NCBI RefSeq assembly: GCF_023051175.1
Contig: NZ_JALKII010000011.1
Span: forward strand, 1-56,793
Reading direction: 5' to 3'
DNA from: Alcanivorax quisquiliarum
GTDB taxonomy: Bacteria; Pseudomonadota; Gammaproteobacteria; Pseudomonadales; Alcanivoracaceae
Length of the DNA: 56,793 nt
The first letter of the stretch is position 1. Each line of letters opens with the position of its first letter. The notes beneath the pieces are model-generated. The model did no database searches, was not told where the DNA came from, and saw only the letters and a list, made by a program, of their open reading frames with translations. A program made the position numbers and the translations under genes. Positions 16,493 to 24,096 of this stretch are shown piece by piece.

Positions 16493-17704
16493 TCAAAACA
16501 CCCCCACCGGCACCGCCACCAACTGCTCGTCAAAGCGCACCACTTCCTCCCCCGTGTAGAACAGCACACCGCGCCTGAATTGTTCAGGCGCGGTGTCACG
16601 CAGGTGGCGCAGGCCGTTGAAGTCTTTGGCCTTGATGGTGGCGGCCGCTTTCACTTCAATGCCTACCAATTCGCTACGGCGATTTTCCAATACAAAATCC
16701 ACTTCCACGCCGGTCGTGGTTCGGTAGTGCATCAAGCGTGTGCGCGTTGCAGCCCAGCCTTGGTGCTTGGCCAACTCGGCATGAACGAAGCTTTCCATCA
16801 GTGCGCCGGGGAGGCCATGGCCCTCGGTTACGCTGGCTTCGCTCCGGCCCTGCAAGTGGGCCATCAAGCCGTAATCGGAGAGAAAAAGCTTGGGCGATTT
16901 TTGCAGGCGCTTGCCCAGGTTGGATGACCAGGCCGGCACTTGGCGTATGAGGAACAACGTCTCCAGCAAGGTAAGGTAACGCCTGAGCGTAGTCTGGGTG
17001 ATGCCTGAGCTGCGTGATAGCTCGGCATTATTGAGCAAGCCGCCGCTGCGTGCGGCGAGCAGCTGCATCAGCCGGGGCAGATCGGTCAGCCCTTCGATTT
17101 GCGCCAGATCTCGCACGTCGCGTTGCAGGATGGTGGCCAGGTAGCTCTCCAGCCAGGCTTCTCGCCGGCGTTCGCTGCGGCGCTCTACGGCTTCGGGGTA
17201 GCCGCCCGCGCGCAGGCGTTTGATAAAGTCGCCGCGCTCAAAAGGATAATGCTCGGCAAAATCTCCCGCGAACAGGAGATCGATCAAGCTGAACGGCTGC
17301 CGGGATATTTCGCATTGTGCCAACGGCCACAGTTCCAGTATTTCCATACGCCCGGCAAGTGACTCCGCCATTTGAGGCAAGAGCAGGACGTTGGCCGAGC
17401 CGGTCAACAGAAAACGCCCCGGCGTGCGCTGTTTGTCTACCTCTGCCTTGATGGCCAGAAACAGGCCGGGCGCGCGCTGCACCTCGTCGAGGCAGACGGG
17501 GCCGTCAAGCCCGGCGACAAAGCCGAACGGGTCGGCATGGGCGGCGGCCAATACAGCCGGGTCGTCAAGGGTGAGGTAACGCACGTCCGGCCTGATGCCA
17601 CGCACCAGAGTGCTTTTGCCTACCTGGCGCGCCCCGTTTAGCAGCACCACTGGCGAATCGCCAAGCGCTTCCAGCACCAAGGGGCTCATATTTCGTGGGT
17701 ACAT
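16493..17704 (-). CDS. DUF4143-type AAA ATPase
   Basis: 403-residue ATP-binding protein with Walker A in LNGARQVGKSTLV and Walker B-like VCLDEVQRAP. It also has the sensor region FLLTGSANVLLLPQMAESLAGR and a C-terminal DUF4143 part with a PD-(D/E)xK-like core (HYRTTTGVEVDFVLENRRSELVGIEVKA). Members are common in accessory DNA and have no firmly established function. ATG 17704 (MYPRNMSPLVLEAL) was preferred over a longer frame from 17767, since GGAGGA lies eleven bases upstream and the extra residues are encoded by the repeat array. It is convergent with the LRAT cassette, and its GC is back to chromosome level. Confidence 0.86.
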   Translation of the reverse strand: MYPRNMSPLVLEALGDSPVVLLNGARQVGKSTLVRGIRPDVRYLTLDDPAVLAAAHADPFGFVAGLDGPVCLDEVQRAPGLFLAIKAEVDKQRTPGRFLLTGSANVLLLPQMAESLAGRMEILELWPLAQCEISRQPFSLIDLLFAGDFAEHYPFERGDFIKRLRAGGYPEAVERRSERRREAWLESYLATILQRDVRDLAQIEGLTDLPRLMQLLAARSGGLLNNAELSRSSGITQTTLRRYLTLLETLFLIRQVPAWSSNLGKRLQKSPKLFLSDYGLMAHLQGRSEASVTEGHGLPGALMESFVHAELAKHQGWAATRTRLMHYRTTTGVEVDFVLENRRSELVGIEVKAAATIKAKDFNGLRHLRDTAPEQFRRGVLFYTGEEVVRFDEQLVAVPVGVF

Positions 17705-17705
17705 A

Positions 17706-17788
17706 GGTGTAAAATCCTCCACTTGGTGGCGGATATTACACCATGCTAATGGAGGATATTCCACCATGTTGGTGGTGGATTTTACACC
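17706..17788 (-). repeat. 23-bp direct-repeat operator array before the DUF4143 gene
   Basis: Read on the minus strand, three direct units begin GGTGTAAAATCC (17766-17788), GGTGGAATATCC (17743-17765) and GGTGTAATATCC (17721-17742), with a period of 22-23 bp. A fourth unit is inverted (17706-17720, plus-strand GGTGTAAAATCCTCC). The array abuts the start codon and contains the ribosome-binding site. Spacing of about two helical turns suggests a protein-binding array for autoregulation. Confidence 0.85.
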
Positions 17789-18108
17789 TCATCAATAGTC
17801 GTTTTAGCCTCTCAGCGCCCCGGTCGCACTTCAAAAGTACTACCTCTGACGAGCGTTTAGCCGCGCCGGCAGGCTACGGCGCAGACTTCCCGCCTAAGGC
17901 TCGCCGCGCTCTTGTCAGCTCTTCTGCGACACCATATGGCGCCCCTCCCCCCAATACTCCCCCCAAGGGATCGCTATACGCCGGCACCAGCCATCAACCA
18001 GGCACCAGCACCAACCCGCCGCGTATAGCCAGGCGCCCTGAGCATCAGGAGGCGTGAATAACGTTGCTTACCTCGCCTCTCATTTATTTATAGTCTCATG
18101 GGGAAAGC
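17789..18108. other. Intergenic region before the PKD lipoprotein gene
   Basis: 320 bp between the DUF4143 repeat array and the PKD lipoprotein. Apart from a promoter near its end, nothing was recognised. A short plus-strand frame (17743-18057) runs through repeats and lacks coding character. Confidence 0.5.
18064..18094 (+). promoter_or_regulatory. Candidate promoter of the PKD lipoprotein gene
   Basis: TTGCTT (18064-18069) lies 17 bp before TTTATA (18087-18092), or 19 bp before TATAGT (18089-18094). The ribosome-binding site GGGGAA and the ATG follow within 15 bases, so the leader would be very short. Confidence 0.4.
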
Positions 18109-21100
18109 ATGAAAGCTGATAATTTTATTGCCTGTAAAGCAGCGCTTTTGCTGCTCTTTTCTACGCTGCTGATCGCCTGTGGCGGCAGTAGCAGTAGCAA
18201 CCGCGGCGGCGGACAAACTGAGAACACGGCGCCCATTGCTGATGCCGGCGCAGCGCAGCAGGTCGTGGCCGGCGCCACGGTGATGCTGGATGGCAGCGGC
18301 AGCTTTGATGCCGATGGCGATGCGCTGGCTTATCACTGGCGTTTTATTGCCATGCCTGATGCAAGCAGCACGACGTTGCGCCATGGCAGCACTGCTCAGC
18401 CCAGCTTTACGGCTGATGCTGTCGGTGATTATGTGATCGAGCTGATTGTCAGTGATGGCCGGGCGGACAGTGCGCCAGCTACGGTGACGATTACGGCTGC
18501 GCTCCCCAACAGCCCACCGGTGGCGGACGCTGGCTTGGATCAGTTTGTGAAGCCGGGCGATGCCGTGACGCTGGATGGCAGCGGCAGCTTTGATGCCGAT
18601 GGCGATACGCTGAGTTATCAATGGCGTGTGGTGCAGGCGCCCACCAGCAGTTTGCCAGTGCTTGAGAAGGCCGACAGTGCGCGCCCCACATTCACCACAG
18701 CTGCCGACGCCGTGGGCGATTATGTGATCGAGCTGATTGTCAGTGATGGCCAGGCCAGCAGCGAGCCGGCGCGAGTCACTGTCAATGTCGAGCGGGCCAA
18801 CAGCCCGCCGGTGGCGGATGCGGGCAGTGATCAGTTCGTGAAGGTGGGTGATACGGTGTCGCTGGACGGCAGCCACAGCCGCGATGCGGATGGAGATCGC
18901 CTGTCTTATCAGTGGCTGCTGCTCGAAGCGCCGCAGGGAAGCGCGGCGACGCTGACTGATGCTGTGGCGGTTCGGCCCTCTTTTACGGCTGATGCGGAGG
19001 GCGTTTACACGCTGCAATTGATCGTCAGCGATGGTGTGCTGGAGAGCGCCCCTGTCACCGTGGTGGTGACAGCCGAGGCGGTGAATACCCGCCCCACCGC
19101 CAACGCCGGAGCAGATCAGAATGTTGTCGAGGGCGACACGGTGCAGCTGGATGGCAGCGCCAGCCATGACCCGGACGGCGATCTGCTGTCCTACCGCTGG
19201 CATTTCGTTTCTCTCCCCACGGGTAGCACGGCCACTTTTTCCCAGGATAATTTTGCGGCGCCTGCTTTTGTTGCGGATATGGCCGGCACCTATGTGATCG
19301 AGCTGGTGGTCAGTGATGGCGAGCTGGAGAGCATTGGTGATCGTGTAACCATCGAGGCTTCGCGTGCCAATGCCGCGCCTGTGGCGCATGCCGGCCCGGA
19401 TGTGGTTGTCGTTACTGGCGAGATGGTGAGGCTCGATGGCTCGGCAAGCAGCGATGCAGATGGCGATGCTCTGACGTTCCTCTGGCACTTTGTTTCTGCG
19501 CCGAACGACAGCGCTGCGGAGCTGATTGATGCGGCCACTGCCTCGCCCTATTTTGTTGCTGACCTGGCGGGCACTTATGTGCTTGAGCTGGTGGTCAATG
19601 ACGGTGAGCTCGACAGCGCACCGGCGCACGTAACAGTGACGGCAGAAGCAGCCAATCGCAGGCCGGCGGCGGATGCCGGCCCGGCGCAGCAGGTGATGGT
19701 GGGTGATACGGTCACGCTGGATGGCCGCGCAAGCCATGATGAGGATGACGATGCGCTGGCCTATCAATGGCGTTTCGTTTTCATGCCCGACGACAGCACC
19801 GCGATCTTGCACGCTGCCGACACCGCCCGGCCCGGCTTTACGGCTGACGCGGCGGGTGATTATGTGGTCGAACTGGTGGTCAATGATGGCGAGGAACACA
19901 GTGCACCGGCTACCGTGACGATTACTGCCGAGCGCCCCAACAGTGCGCCCGTGGCCCATGCAGGCGCGGATCAGTTTGTGAAAGCGGGTGACACCGTAAC
20001 GCTGGATGGCAGCGGCAGTTTTGATGCCGATGGCGATACGCTGAGTTATCACTGGCAGCTGGTGGCGGCGCCCACCAGCAGTTGGCCCACGCTTAACAAA
20101 GCCGATACGGCGCGGCCGGCTTTCATCGCCGATGCGGTCGGCAATTATGTGATCGAGCTGATTGTCAGCGATGGCCAGGCCGATAGTGAGCCGGCGCTGG
20201 TGACCATCAATGCCGAGCGCCTCAATAGCCCGCCTGTTGCCCATGCCGGTAGCGATCAGTTCGTGAAGACGGGCGATGTGGTGTCGCTGGATGCCAGCGG
20301 CAGCCATGAAGCAGATGGCGACCGGCTTTCCTATCAATGGTCGTTGATCGAGCTGCCACCCGGCAGTGCTGCAACGCTGAGCGATGCGGCAGTGGTACGG
20401 CCTTCTTTTACCGCCGATGTGGAAGGGTTGTACAGGCTGCGCCTGATAGTCAGCGACGGAATGCTGGACAGCTCGCCTGTCACGGTCACGGTCACCGCCG
20501 AGACAGCCAATAGCCGGCCAACGGCCAGCGCCGGGGCGGATCAGAATGTGGTTGCAGGCGACACGGTGCAGCTGGATGGCAGCGCCAGCCGCGACCCGGA
20601 TGGTGATCTGATTTCCTATCACTGGAAATTCGTCTCCCGCCCCGCGGAAAGCAGCGCCGTGTTTTCCAGCGACAATGCGGCGGCGCCCTCTTTTATCGCC
20701 GACGCGGAAGGCACTTATGTCATCGAGCTGGTGGTCAGTGATGGCGAGCTGGAGAGCATTGGTGATCGTGTAACCATCGAGGCTTCGCGTGCCAACGCCG
20801 CCCCGGTGGCACATGCCGGCGCTGATACAGCTGTGGCCACGGGCGATACGGTGCTGCTTGATGGGTCAGCAAGCAGCGATGCGGATGGTGATACGCTGAC
20901 GTTCCTGTGGCGCTTTGTCTCCGCCCCGCAGGGCAGTGCTGCCGAGTTGAGCGATGCAGTCACCGCCTCGCCTTATTTTGTTGCTGATGTGGAAGGCGCT
21001 TATGTGCTCGAACTGGTGGTCAACGACGGCCAGCTGGACAGCGCGCCCGCTCGCGTGACGTTTACTGCGCACGTGGCCAATCACCAGCCGGTGGCACATG

Positions 21101-21768
21101 CCGGCCAGAATCAAGCGGTCACTGTGGGGGATCAGGTTTATCTCGACGGCAGCCTCAGCAGCGATCCCAACGGCGATGCACTCAGCTATCACTGGACAAT
21201 GCGCTCCCGCCCCGAGGGCAGCAGCGCCGTGCTCACCGATGCCGGCGAGGTTACCGCCGCGCTGGTGCCCGACAAGGCCGGGGATTACGTTATTCAACTG
21301 GTGGTGAATGATGGTGAGCTGAATAGCGACGCCGCAACCGTGAAAATCAGTGCCGAAGATCCGCCCCATCTGAAGCTGGAGTTTTATCAAAGCAGCTTCA
21401 CCGGGCCAGACACATGGCGCGAGCGGAGTATGCCCTACCGTTTAAACGGGAACTCCAGCCACAGTTATCGCTGCGTGGGCAACAACTGTCCGACCATGTT
21501 CACGCTGGACACCTATCGCATCACTGCGGTGGGGCAGGATTACTCGCTCACAGATGTCGCGGCCGTGGTGGTCGGATCGACGGGCCTTGGGCTGGCCCCG
21601 CAGATCAACGGGCTTCATAACGGCCAGGTGATTGCAGAGGGTTCCTCTGTTGAATTCACCCTGGAGGTGCAGCGCATCAACGTCTTCCAGGCCATTCTGC
21701 AATTCTCGTTTGAAGTCGTCGAAACGGGCGCACGTTTCGAGGTTAACCAGACGCTGACACTGCATTAA
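18109..21768 (+). CDS. Giant lipoprotein with eleven PKD-like domains
   Basis: 1219-residue predicted outer-membrane or surface lipoprotein. A signal peptide with lipobox LIAC-G (Cys24) is followed by a Ser/Gly-rich spacer. Eleven PKD/Ig-like beta domains (residues about 39-1085) follow. Each domain reads N-x-P-x-A-x-A-G, then V-x-LDGS, DADGD, YxW and YVIELIVSDG. Ten units are exactly 95 residues and one is 97. Domains 1-5 match domains 6-10 in order, showing a block duplication of about 1.43 kb; domain 11 resembles a further first unit. The last 134 residues form an unrelated beta-rich domain (LKLEFYQSSFTGPDTW...). An extracellular adhesive or binding role is likely. It is monocistronic, with its own promoter and terminator. 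Confidence 0.88.
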   Translation: MKADNFIACKAALLLLFSTLLIACGGSSSSNRGGGQTENTAPIADAGAAQQVVAGATVMLDGSGSFDADGDALAYHWRFIAMPDASSTTLRHGSTAQPSFTADAVGDYVIELIVSDGRADSAPATVTITAALPNSPPVADAGLDQFVKPGDAVTLDGSGSFDADGDTLSYQWRVVQAPTSSLPVLEKADSARPTFTTAADAVGDYVIELIVSDGQASSEPARVTVNVERANSPPVADAGSDQFVKVGDTVSLDGSHSRDADGDRLSYQWLLLEAPQGSAATLTDAVAVRPSFTADAEGVYTLQLIVSDGVLESAPVTVVVTAEAVNTRPTANAGADQNVVEGDTVQLDGSASHDPDGDLLSYRWHFVSLPTGSTATFSQDNFAAPAFVADMAGTYVIELVVSDGELESIGDRVTIEASRANAAPVAHAGPDVVVVTGEMVRLDGSASSDADGDALTFLWHFVSAPNDSAAELIDAATASPYFVADLAGTYVLELVVNDGELDSAPAHVTVTAEAANRRPAADAGPAQQVMVGDTVTLDGRASHDEDDDALAYQWRFVFMPDDSTAILHAADTARPGFTADAAGDYVVELVVNDGEEHSAPATVTITAERPNSAPVAHAGADQFVKAGDTVTLDGSGSFDADGDTLSYHWQLVAAPTSSWPTLNKADTARPAFIADAVGNYVIELIVSDGQADSEPALVTINAERLNSPPVAHAGSDQFVKTGDVVSLDASGSHEADGDRLSYQWSLIELPPGSAATLSDAAVVRPSFTADVEGLYRLRLIVSDGMLDSSPVTVTVTAETANSRPTASAGADQNVVAGDTVQLDGSASRDPDGDLISYHWKFVSRPAESSAVFSSDNAAAPSFIADAEGTYVIELVVSDGELESIGDRVTIEASRANAAPVAHAGADTAVATGDTVLLDGSASSDADGDTLTFLWRFVSAPQGSAAELSDAVTASPYFVADVEGAYVLELVVNDGQLDSAPARVTFTAHVANHQPVAHAGQNQAVTVGDQVYLDGSLSSDPNGDALSYHWTMRSRPEGSSAVLTDAGEVTAALVPDKAGDYVIQLVVNDGELNSDAATVKISAEDPPHLKLEFYQSSFTGPDTWRERSMPYRLNGNSSHSYRCVGNNCPTMFTLDTYRITAVGQDYSLTDVAAVVVGSTGLGLAPQINGLHNGQVIAEGSSVEFTLEVQRINVFQAILQFSFEVVETGARFEVNQTLTLH
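18223..21363 (+). repeat. Eleven 285-bp coding repeats arranged as a duplicated five-unit block
   Basis: Repeat starts, marked by the codon for the first Asn of each unit, are at 18223, 18508, 18799, 19084, 19369, 19654, 19939, 20224, 20509, 20794 and 21079. Spacing is 285 bp, except 291 bp for unit 2. The higher-order period is 1425 bp (1431 for the first two pairs). Confidence 0.92.
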
Positions 21769-21771
21769 ACG

Positions 21772-21810
21772 CATCTGGCCCGGCAATGCGACCGGGCCAG
21801 ATGGATTTTA
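21772..21810 (+). terminator. Rho-independent terminator of the PKD lipoprotein gene
   Basis: Perfect 12-bp stem CATCTGGCCCGG / CCGGGCCAGATG with an 8-base loop, followed by GATTTTATT. It begins three bases after the stop codon. Confidence 0.88.
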
Positions 21811-21860
21811 TTCTGCCGGCCGGCGGCGCCGGGTTTGATCTGCGCTGCCGGCTTTCAGAC

Positions 21861-22520
21861 TCAAGGGTTTTCCTTTACCACCGGATAGCACGGATCACCC
21901 CACACCGTGCCGGGGTTCTCCATCATCAGCGAAATGATCACCGGCATCAGCTTGCCCAATAGCGCGGCGCAGTCTTCCAGTTGCTGGCGATTCACGCGGC
22001 CATTCCAGGTTGCGCCGCCGTGCATGATCTGATTGCGCAGGGTATAGATCCGCTGTAGCAGAACGCCCAGCAGTGCGGCGGTGTTGCCGCCCTTGAGTGC
22101 CTTGCGTGCGGTGCGTTTGCCCTCGGCCAGCTTGTCACGCCACTGCCGTTCTGCGATATCGCCGCGCTGGTACTGCCAGAAATCCGGCAATATCCAGGGT
22201 GTGTCCAACAAGGCGCGGATCGGCCCGGCGAACTCTTCCCAGGCCAGTTTGCCAAGGCGATTTTCAGTATCCAGCGCGCAAAGCTTTTCCAGAAACTGCC
22301 GAAACGTGGCACGTTCGGAAAGCCGATAACGCTCATCAATTTCATAGGCGTAAGCGGCATTGAAAGCAATCCACAGAAAAATGAAGCGGGCATCCACATC
22401 TTCGGCCTGCTCCGCTCGCCCCAGCCAGCTCAGGGCCCGGTGCACGCGCAGCCGCAGGTTTTCATGTTCTTGTTCACGCACTTCACGATGGCGCGCTTTC
22501 AGTTCAGTGTAAGAAAACAT
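21861..22520 (-). CDS. HEPN-domain protein (candidate RNase)
   Basis: 219-residue helical protein. RFIFLWIAFNAAYAYEID (about 45-62) and LQRIYTLRNQIMHGG (about 155-169) are typical of HEPN/ApeA-like domains. The second contains the Rx4-6H motif as R162-N-Q-I-M-H167, the catalytic signature of HEPN ribonucleases in toxins and defence proteins. The start at ATG 22520 has AGGGGAG eight bases upstream; the frame extends to 22766 but that part is not protein-like. No antitoxin-like MNT partner was seen next to it. A promoter (22580-22608) and the WYL-type operator copy (22617-22634) precede it. RNase activity is inferred from the motif only. Confidence 0.72.
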   Translation of the reverse strand: MFSYTELKARHREVREQEHENLRLRVHRALSWLGRAEQAEDVDARFIFLWIAFNAAYAYEIDERYRLSERATFRQFLEKLCALDTENRLGKLAWEEFAGPIRALLDTPWILPDFWQYQRGDIAERQWRDKLAEGKRTARKALKGGNTAALLGVLLQRIYTLRNQIMHGGATWNGRVNRQQLEDCAALLGKLMPVIISLMMENPGTVWGDPCYPVVKENP

Positions 22521-22533
22521 GCAACGGCTCCCC

Positions 22534-22577
22534 TGCGAGCACTTCTTTCTCTTGCGAGCTCTTCTTCCCTTGCGAGC
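22534..22577 (-). repeat. Three spaced TGCGAGC repeats in the HEPN leader
   Basis: Plus-strand TGCGAGC occurs at 22534-22540, 22553-22559 and 22571-22577 (minus strand GCTCGCA), spaced by 19 and 18 bp and separated by pyrimidine-rich DNA. They fall within the predicted 5' untranslated region of the HEPN gene and could bind a regulator. Confidence 0.75.
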
Positions 22578-22579
22578 AC

Positions 22580-22608
22580 CTTTTACCGGCTCCGCTCGCA
22601 CGCCGCAA
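22580..22608 (-). promoter_or_regulatory. Candidate HEPN gene promoter
   Basis: Minus-strand TTGCGG (22603-22608), 17-bp spacer, TAAAAG (22580-22585). The -10 is imperfect. It would give a leader of about 50 nt. The GCGAC/GTCGC inverted repeat lies immediately upstream of the -35. Confidence 0.4.
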
Positions 22609-22616
22609 ACCCGACT

Positions 22617-22634
22617 GCGACGAGATATGTCGCA
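22617..22634. promoter_or_regulatory. Second copy of the WYL-cassette operator
   Basis: GCGACGAGATATGTCGCA matches the site at 12187-12204 at 16 of 18 positions and keeps both GCGAC/GTCGC half-sites at the same 7-bp spacing. It lies between the HEPN gene (minus) and two small plus-strand genes, just upstream of the HEPN -35. Confidence 0.55.
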
Positions 22635-22740
22635 CAGGTGCGAGAGAATGGTTTTTGGCGGGGGCAAGGATGCACCTGGCACGGATGCCCCTCCCCCAAT
22701 GCACCCCCCGCCACCTCGCGTTTCAGACAAGGACGAAAAT

Positions 22741-22869
22741 ATGTTGAGAAATATTCTTGCTGCCATCGGGCTATGGATGGTTTGCCGTCAAGGCTACGCA
22801 CACTACCGCGAGCACCAGGCGTTGAAGGTGGCAGCCGCTCGCAATAACGATTCGCAACAGGAGGCTTGA
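22741..22869 (+). CDS. Small hypothetical membrane protein (42 aa)
   Basis: 42-residue frame starting MLRNILAAIGLWMVCRQGYAHYREHQ. It has a hydrophobic N-terminal segment (about residues 4-15) and a polar, basic tail ending NNDSQQEA. AAGGA sits eight bases before the ATG, and the stop is followed one base later by the ATG of the zinc-ribbon gene, which supports it being real. No family was recognised. Function is unknown. Confidence 0.55.
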   Translation: MLRNILAAIGLWMVCRQGYAHYREHQALKVAAARNNDSQQEA

Positions 22870-22870
22870 G

Positions 22871-23086
22871 ATGCCGATACGCCCTCGCCCGTTTACCTAT
22901 CGCTGTGATGAGTGCGGCTGGAGTGCCACGGTGGCGCCGGTGTCGGATGCATTAGGCCCCAACGACATTCACCACCGTTGCGGAAATTGCGGCAACCCCG
23001 CCTTGCAGCGTGGCACGCCCTCGCGGCTACAAGCGTTGATAGCAACGCTCAAGCGTGATCTCGGCGGTCGGCCGCCCGGTATGTGA
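22871..23086 (+). CDS. Small zinc-ribbon protein (71 aa)
   Basis: 71-residue protein with two Cys pairs, CDECGW (about 12-17) and RCGNCGNPAL (about 36-45), forming a predicted zinc ribbon. AGGAGG lies eight bases upstream of ATG, a very good ribosome-binding site, and is inside the preceding small gene. The two are likely one transcript. Convergent with the glutaredoxin-like gene. Function unknown; nucleic-acid or protein binding is possible. Confidence 0.65.
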   Translation: MPIRPRPFTYRCDECGWSATVAPVSDALGPNDIHHRCGNCGNPALQRGTPSRLQALIATLKRDLGGRPPGM

Positions 23087-23094
23087 TGGGCAAT

Positions 23095-23448
23095 TCAGAG
23101 CAGCCGCTGCCGCAACCGTTGCTCGTTCCAGCCTTTGATAACCTCGTTGCCGCCCAGCACAAAGGTGGGCACGCCGCGGGCGCCCAGCCGCTGCCACTCG
23201 GCACGGTGCGGGCTGTTGCCTTCGACGTTGAGCTCAACATAGGGGATGTTGTGTTCGGCAAAAAAGCGGCGGGCACGCGCGCAGTAGCCGCACGCACGGG
23301 TGGCGTACATCACTACGGTGGGGCGCTCCTGCGGCACGGGGCCCTGCACAACGCCGGCGCTCACCAATTGTGCTTTGCCGCTGTTGTAGAGGCTCGGCCC
23401 GTATTGCCATGCCGCCAGCGCGACGATGGCCAGCATCAAGAATCGCAT
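23095..23448 (-). CDS. Membrane-anchored glutaredoxin-like thiol-disulfide protein
   Basis: 117 residues. A hydrophobic N-terminus (MRFLMLAIVALAAWQYG) serves as signal or anchor. A glutaredoxin/thioredoxin fold follows with the active site ACGYCARARRFF (C-G-Y-C, about 53-56), the cis-Pro loop GVPTFVLGG and a C-terminal helix. The anchor suggests it acts at or outside the inner membrane, unlike cytosolic glutaredoxins. GAGGAAGGGA precedes ATG 23448. It is on the same strand as mrcB and the TPR lipoprotein gene but separated by 180 bp. Confidence 0.85.
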   Translation of the reverse strand: MRFLMLAIVALAAWQYGPSLYNSGKAQLVSAGVVQGPVPQERPTVVMYATRACGYCARARRFFAEHNIPYVELNVEGNSPHRAEWQRLGARGVPTFVLGGNEVIKGWNEQRLRQRLL

Positions 23449-23628
23449 TCCCTTCCTCTCCCATTTTCAGGGCTGACAAATAGGCTGTCGCGGCTGGCGC
23501 AGCTTGTCGCCTTGGCGGGTTACCGTGGCAGCGCGGGCCGAAACGGCCTCTTTTTCTAACTCCCGGCCTTCGGCTTTCTACGCTTTACGCTCTACGTTTC
23601 ATTCTCCGCCAGCAACAATTGCGGCGCC

Positions 23629-24096
23629 TCAGCGTGCGCCCATCTGGCTGCCGCGCAATTTTTCGGCTTCGGCGCGGGCAGCCTCGCTGCCATCGGTGTT
23701 GCCCTGCCGCTGCCGGGCAGTGGCCAGTATATCCCACAGGCCGGCGCGCCATTCAGCGTTGGCGGGCGCCTCTCGCAAAGCGCGCAGGGCCAGCCCCTCG
23801 GCATCGCGGGGTTTGCCCTCTGCCAGCCGCAGCTCGGCCAGTTCGCGATACAACACGGTGGCCTCGCCTGCGCCAGCCATGCTCAGTGCCCGCTCCAGAT
23901 AACGGCCGGCCGCGCCGGTATCGCCCCGGCTGCGCGCATTGCGGGCAGATGCCAGCAAGCTGTGCGCGGGCGAGCTGTCCTGGATGCCGACAGGCATATC
24001 ATCCCGAGGAGCGGTAGTCGTGGGTGGCGTCAGGGTACAGCCGGCCAGCGCCAGCAGCCCGGCCAGGGCGATCAGTCGAACAAGCGGCGAAACCAT
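23629..24096 (-). CDS. TPR-containing lipoprotein downstream of PBP1b
   Basis: 155-residue lipoprotein. Signal peptide MVSPLVRLIALAGLLALAGC has lipobox LAGC. At least two tetratricopeptide-like helical pairs follow (SLLASARNARSRGDTGAAGRYLERAL and ELAELRLAEGKPRDAEGLALRAL). ATG 24096 is preceded by GGAGGAG and overlaps the 3' end of mrcB by 25 bp. This coupling to PBP1b suggests an outer-membrane lipoprotein activator or partner of the synthase, like LpoB or the Pseudomonas LpoP, which also has a TPR and a neighbouring mrcB. The LpoP equivalence is inferred. Confidence 0.8.
   Translation of the reverse strand: MVSPLVRLIALAGLLALAGCTLTPPTTTAPRDDMPVGIQDSSPAHSLLASARNARSRGDTGAAGRYLERALSMAGAGEATVLYRELAELRLAEGKPRDAEGLALRALREAPANAEWRAGLWDILATARQRQGNTDGSEAARAEAEKLRGSQMGAR

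Noticed and set aside
17706-17788. CRISPR array
   Set aside because: Units are adjacent at 23 bp with no spacers and one is inverted; no cas genes nearby.
17743-18057. Plus-strand 104-residue frame after the DUF4143 repeat array
   Set aside because: Starts inside the repeats, Pro/Ser-rich, no family features.
18088-20814. Minus-strand open frame of 908 residues opposite the PKD lipoprotein gene
   Set aside because: It mirrors the repeats of the sense gene and arises from its codon bias; the sense strand has signal peptide, lipobox, promoter and terminator.
21861-23086. Classical HEPN/MNT toxin-antitoxin pair
   Set aside because: No nucleotidyltransferase motif (GSxxxGxxxxxSDxD) was found in the neighbouring small genes.
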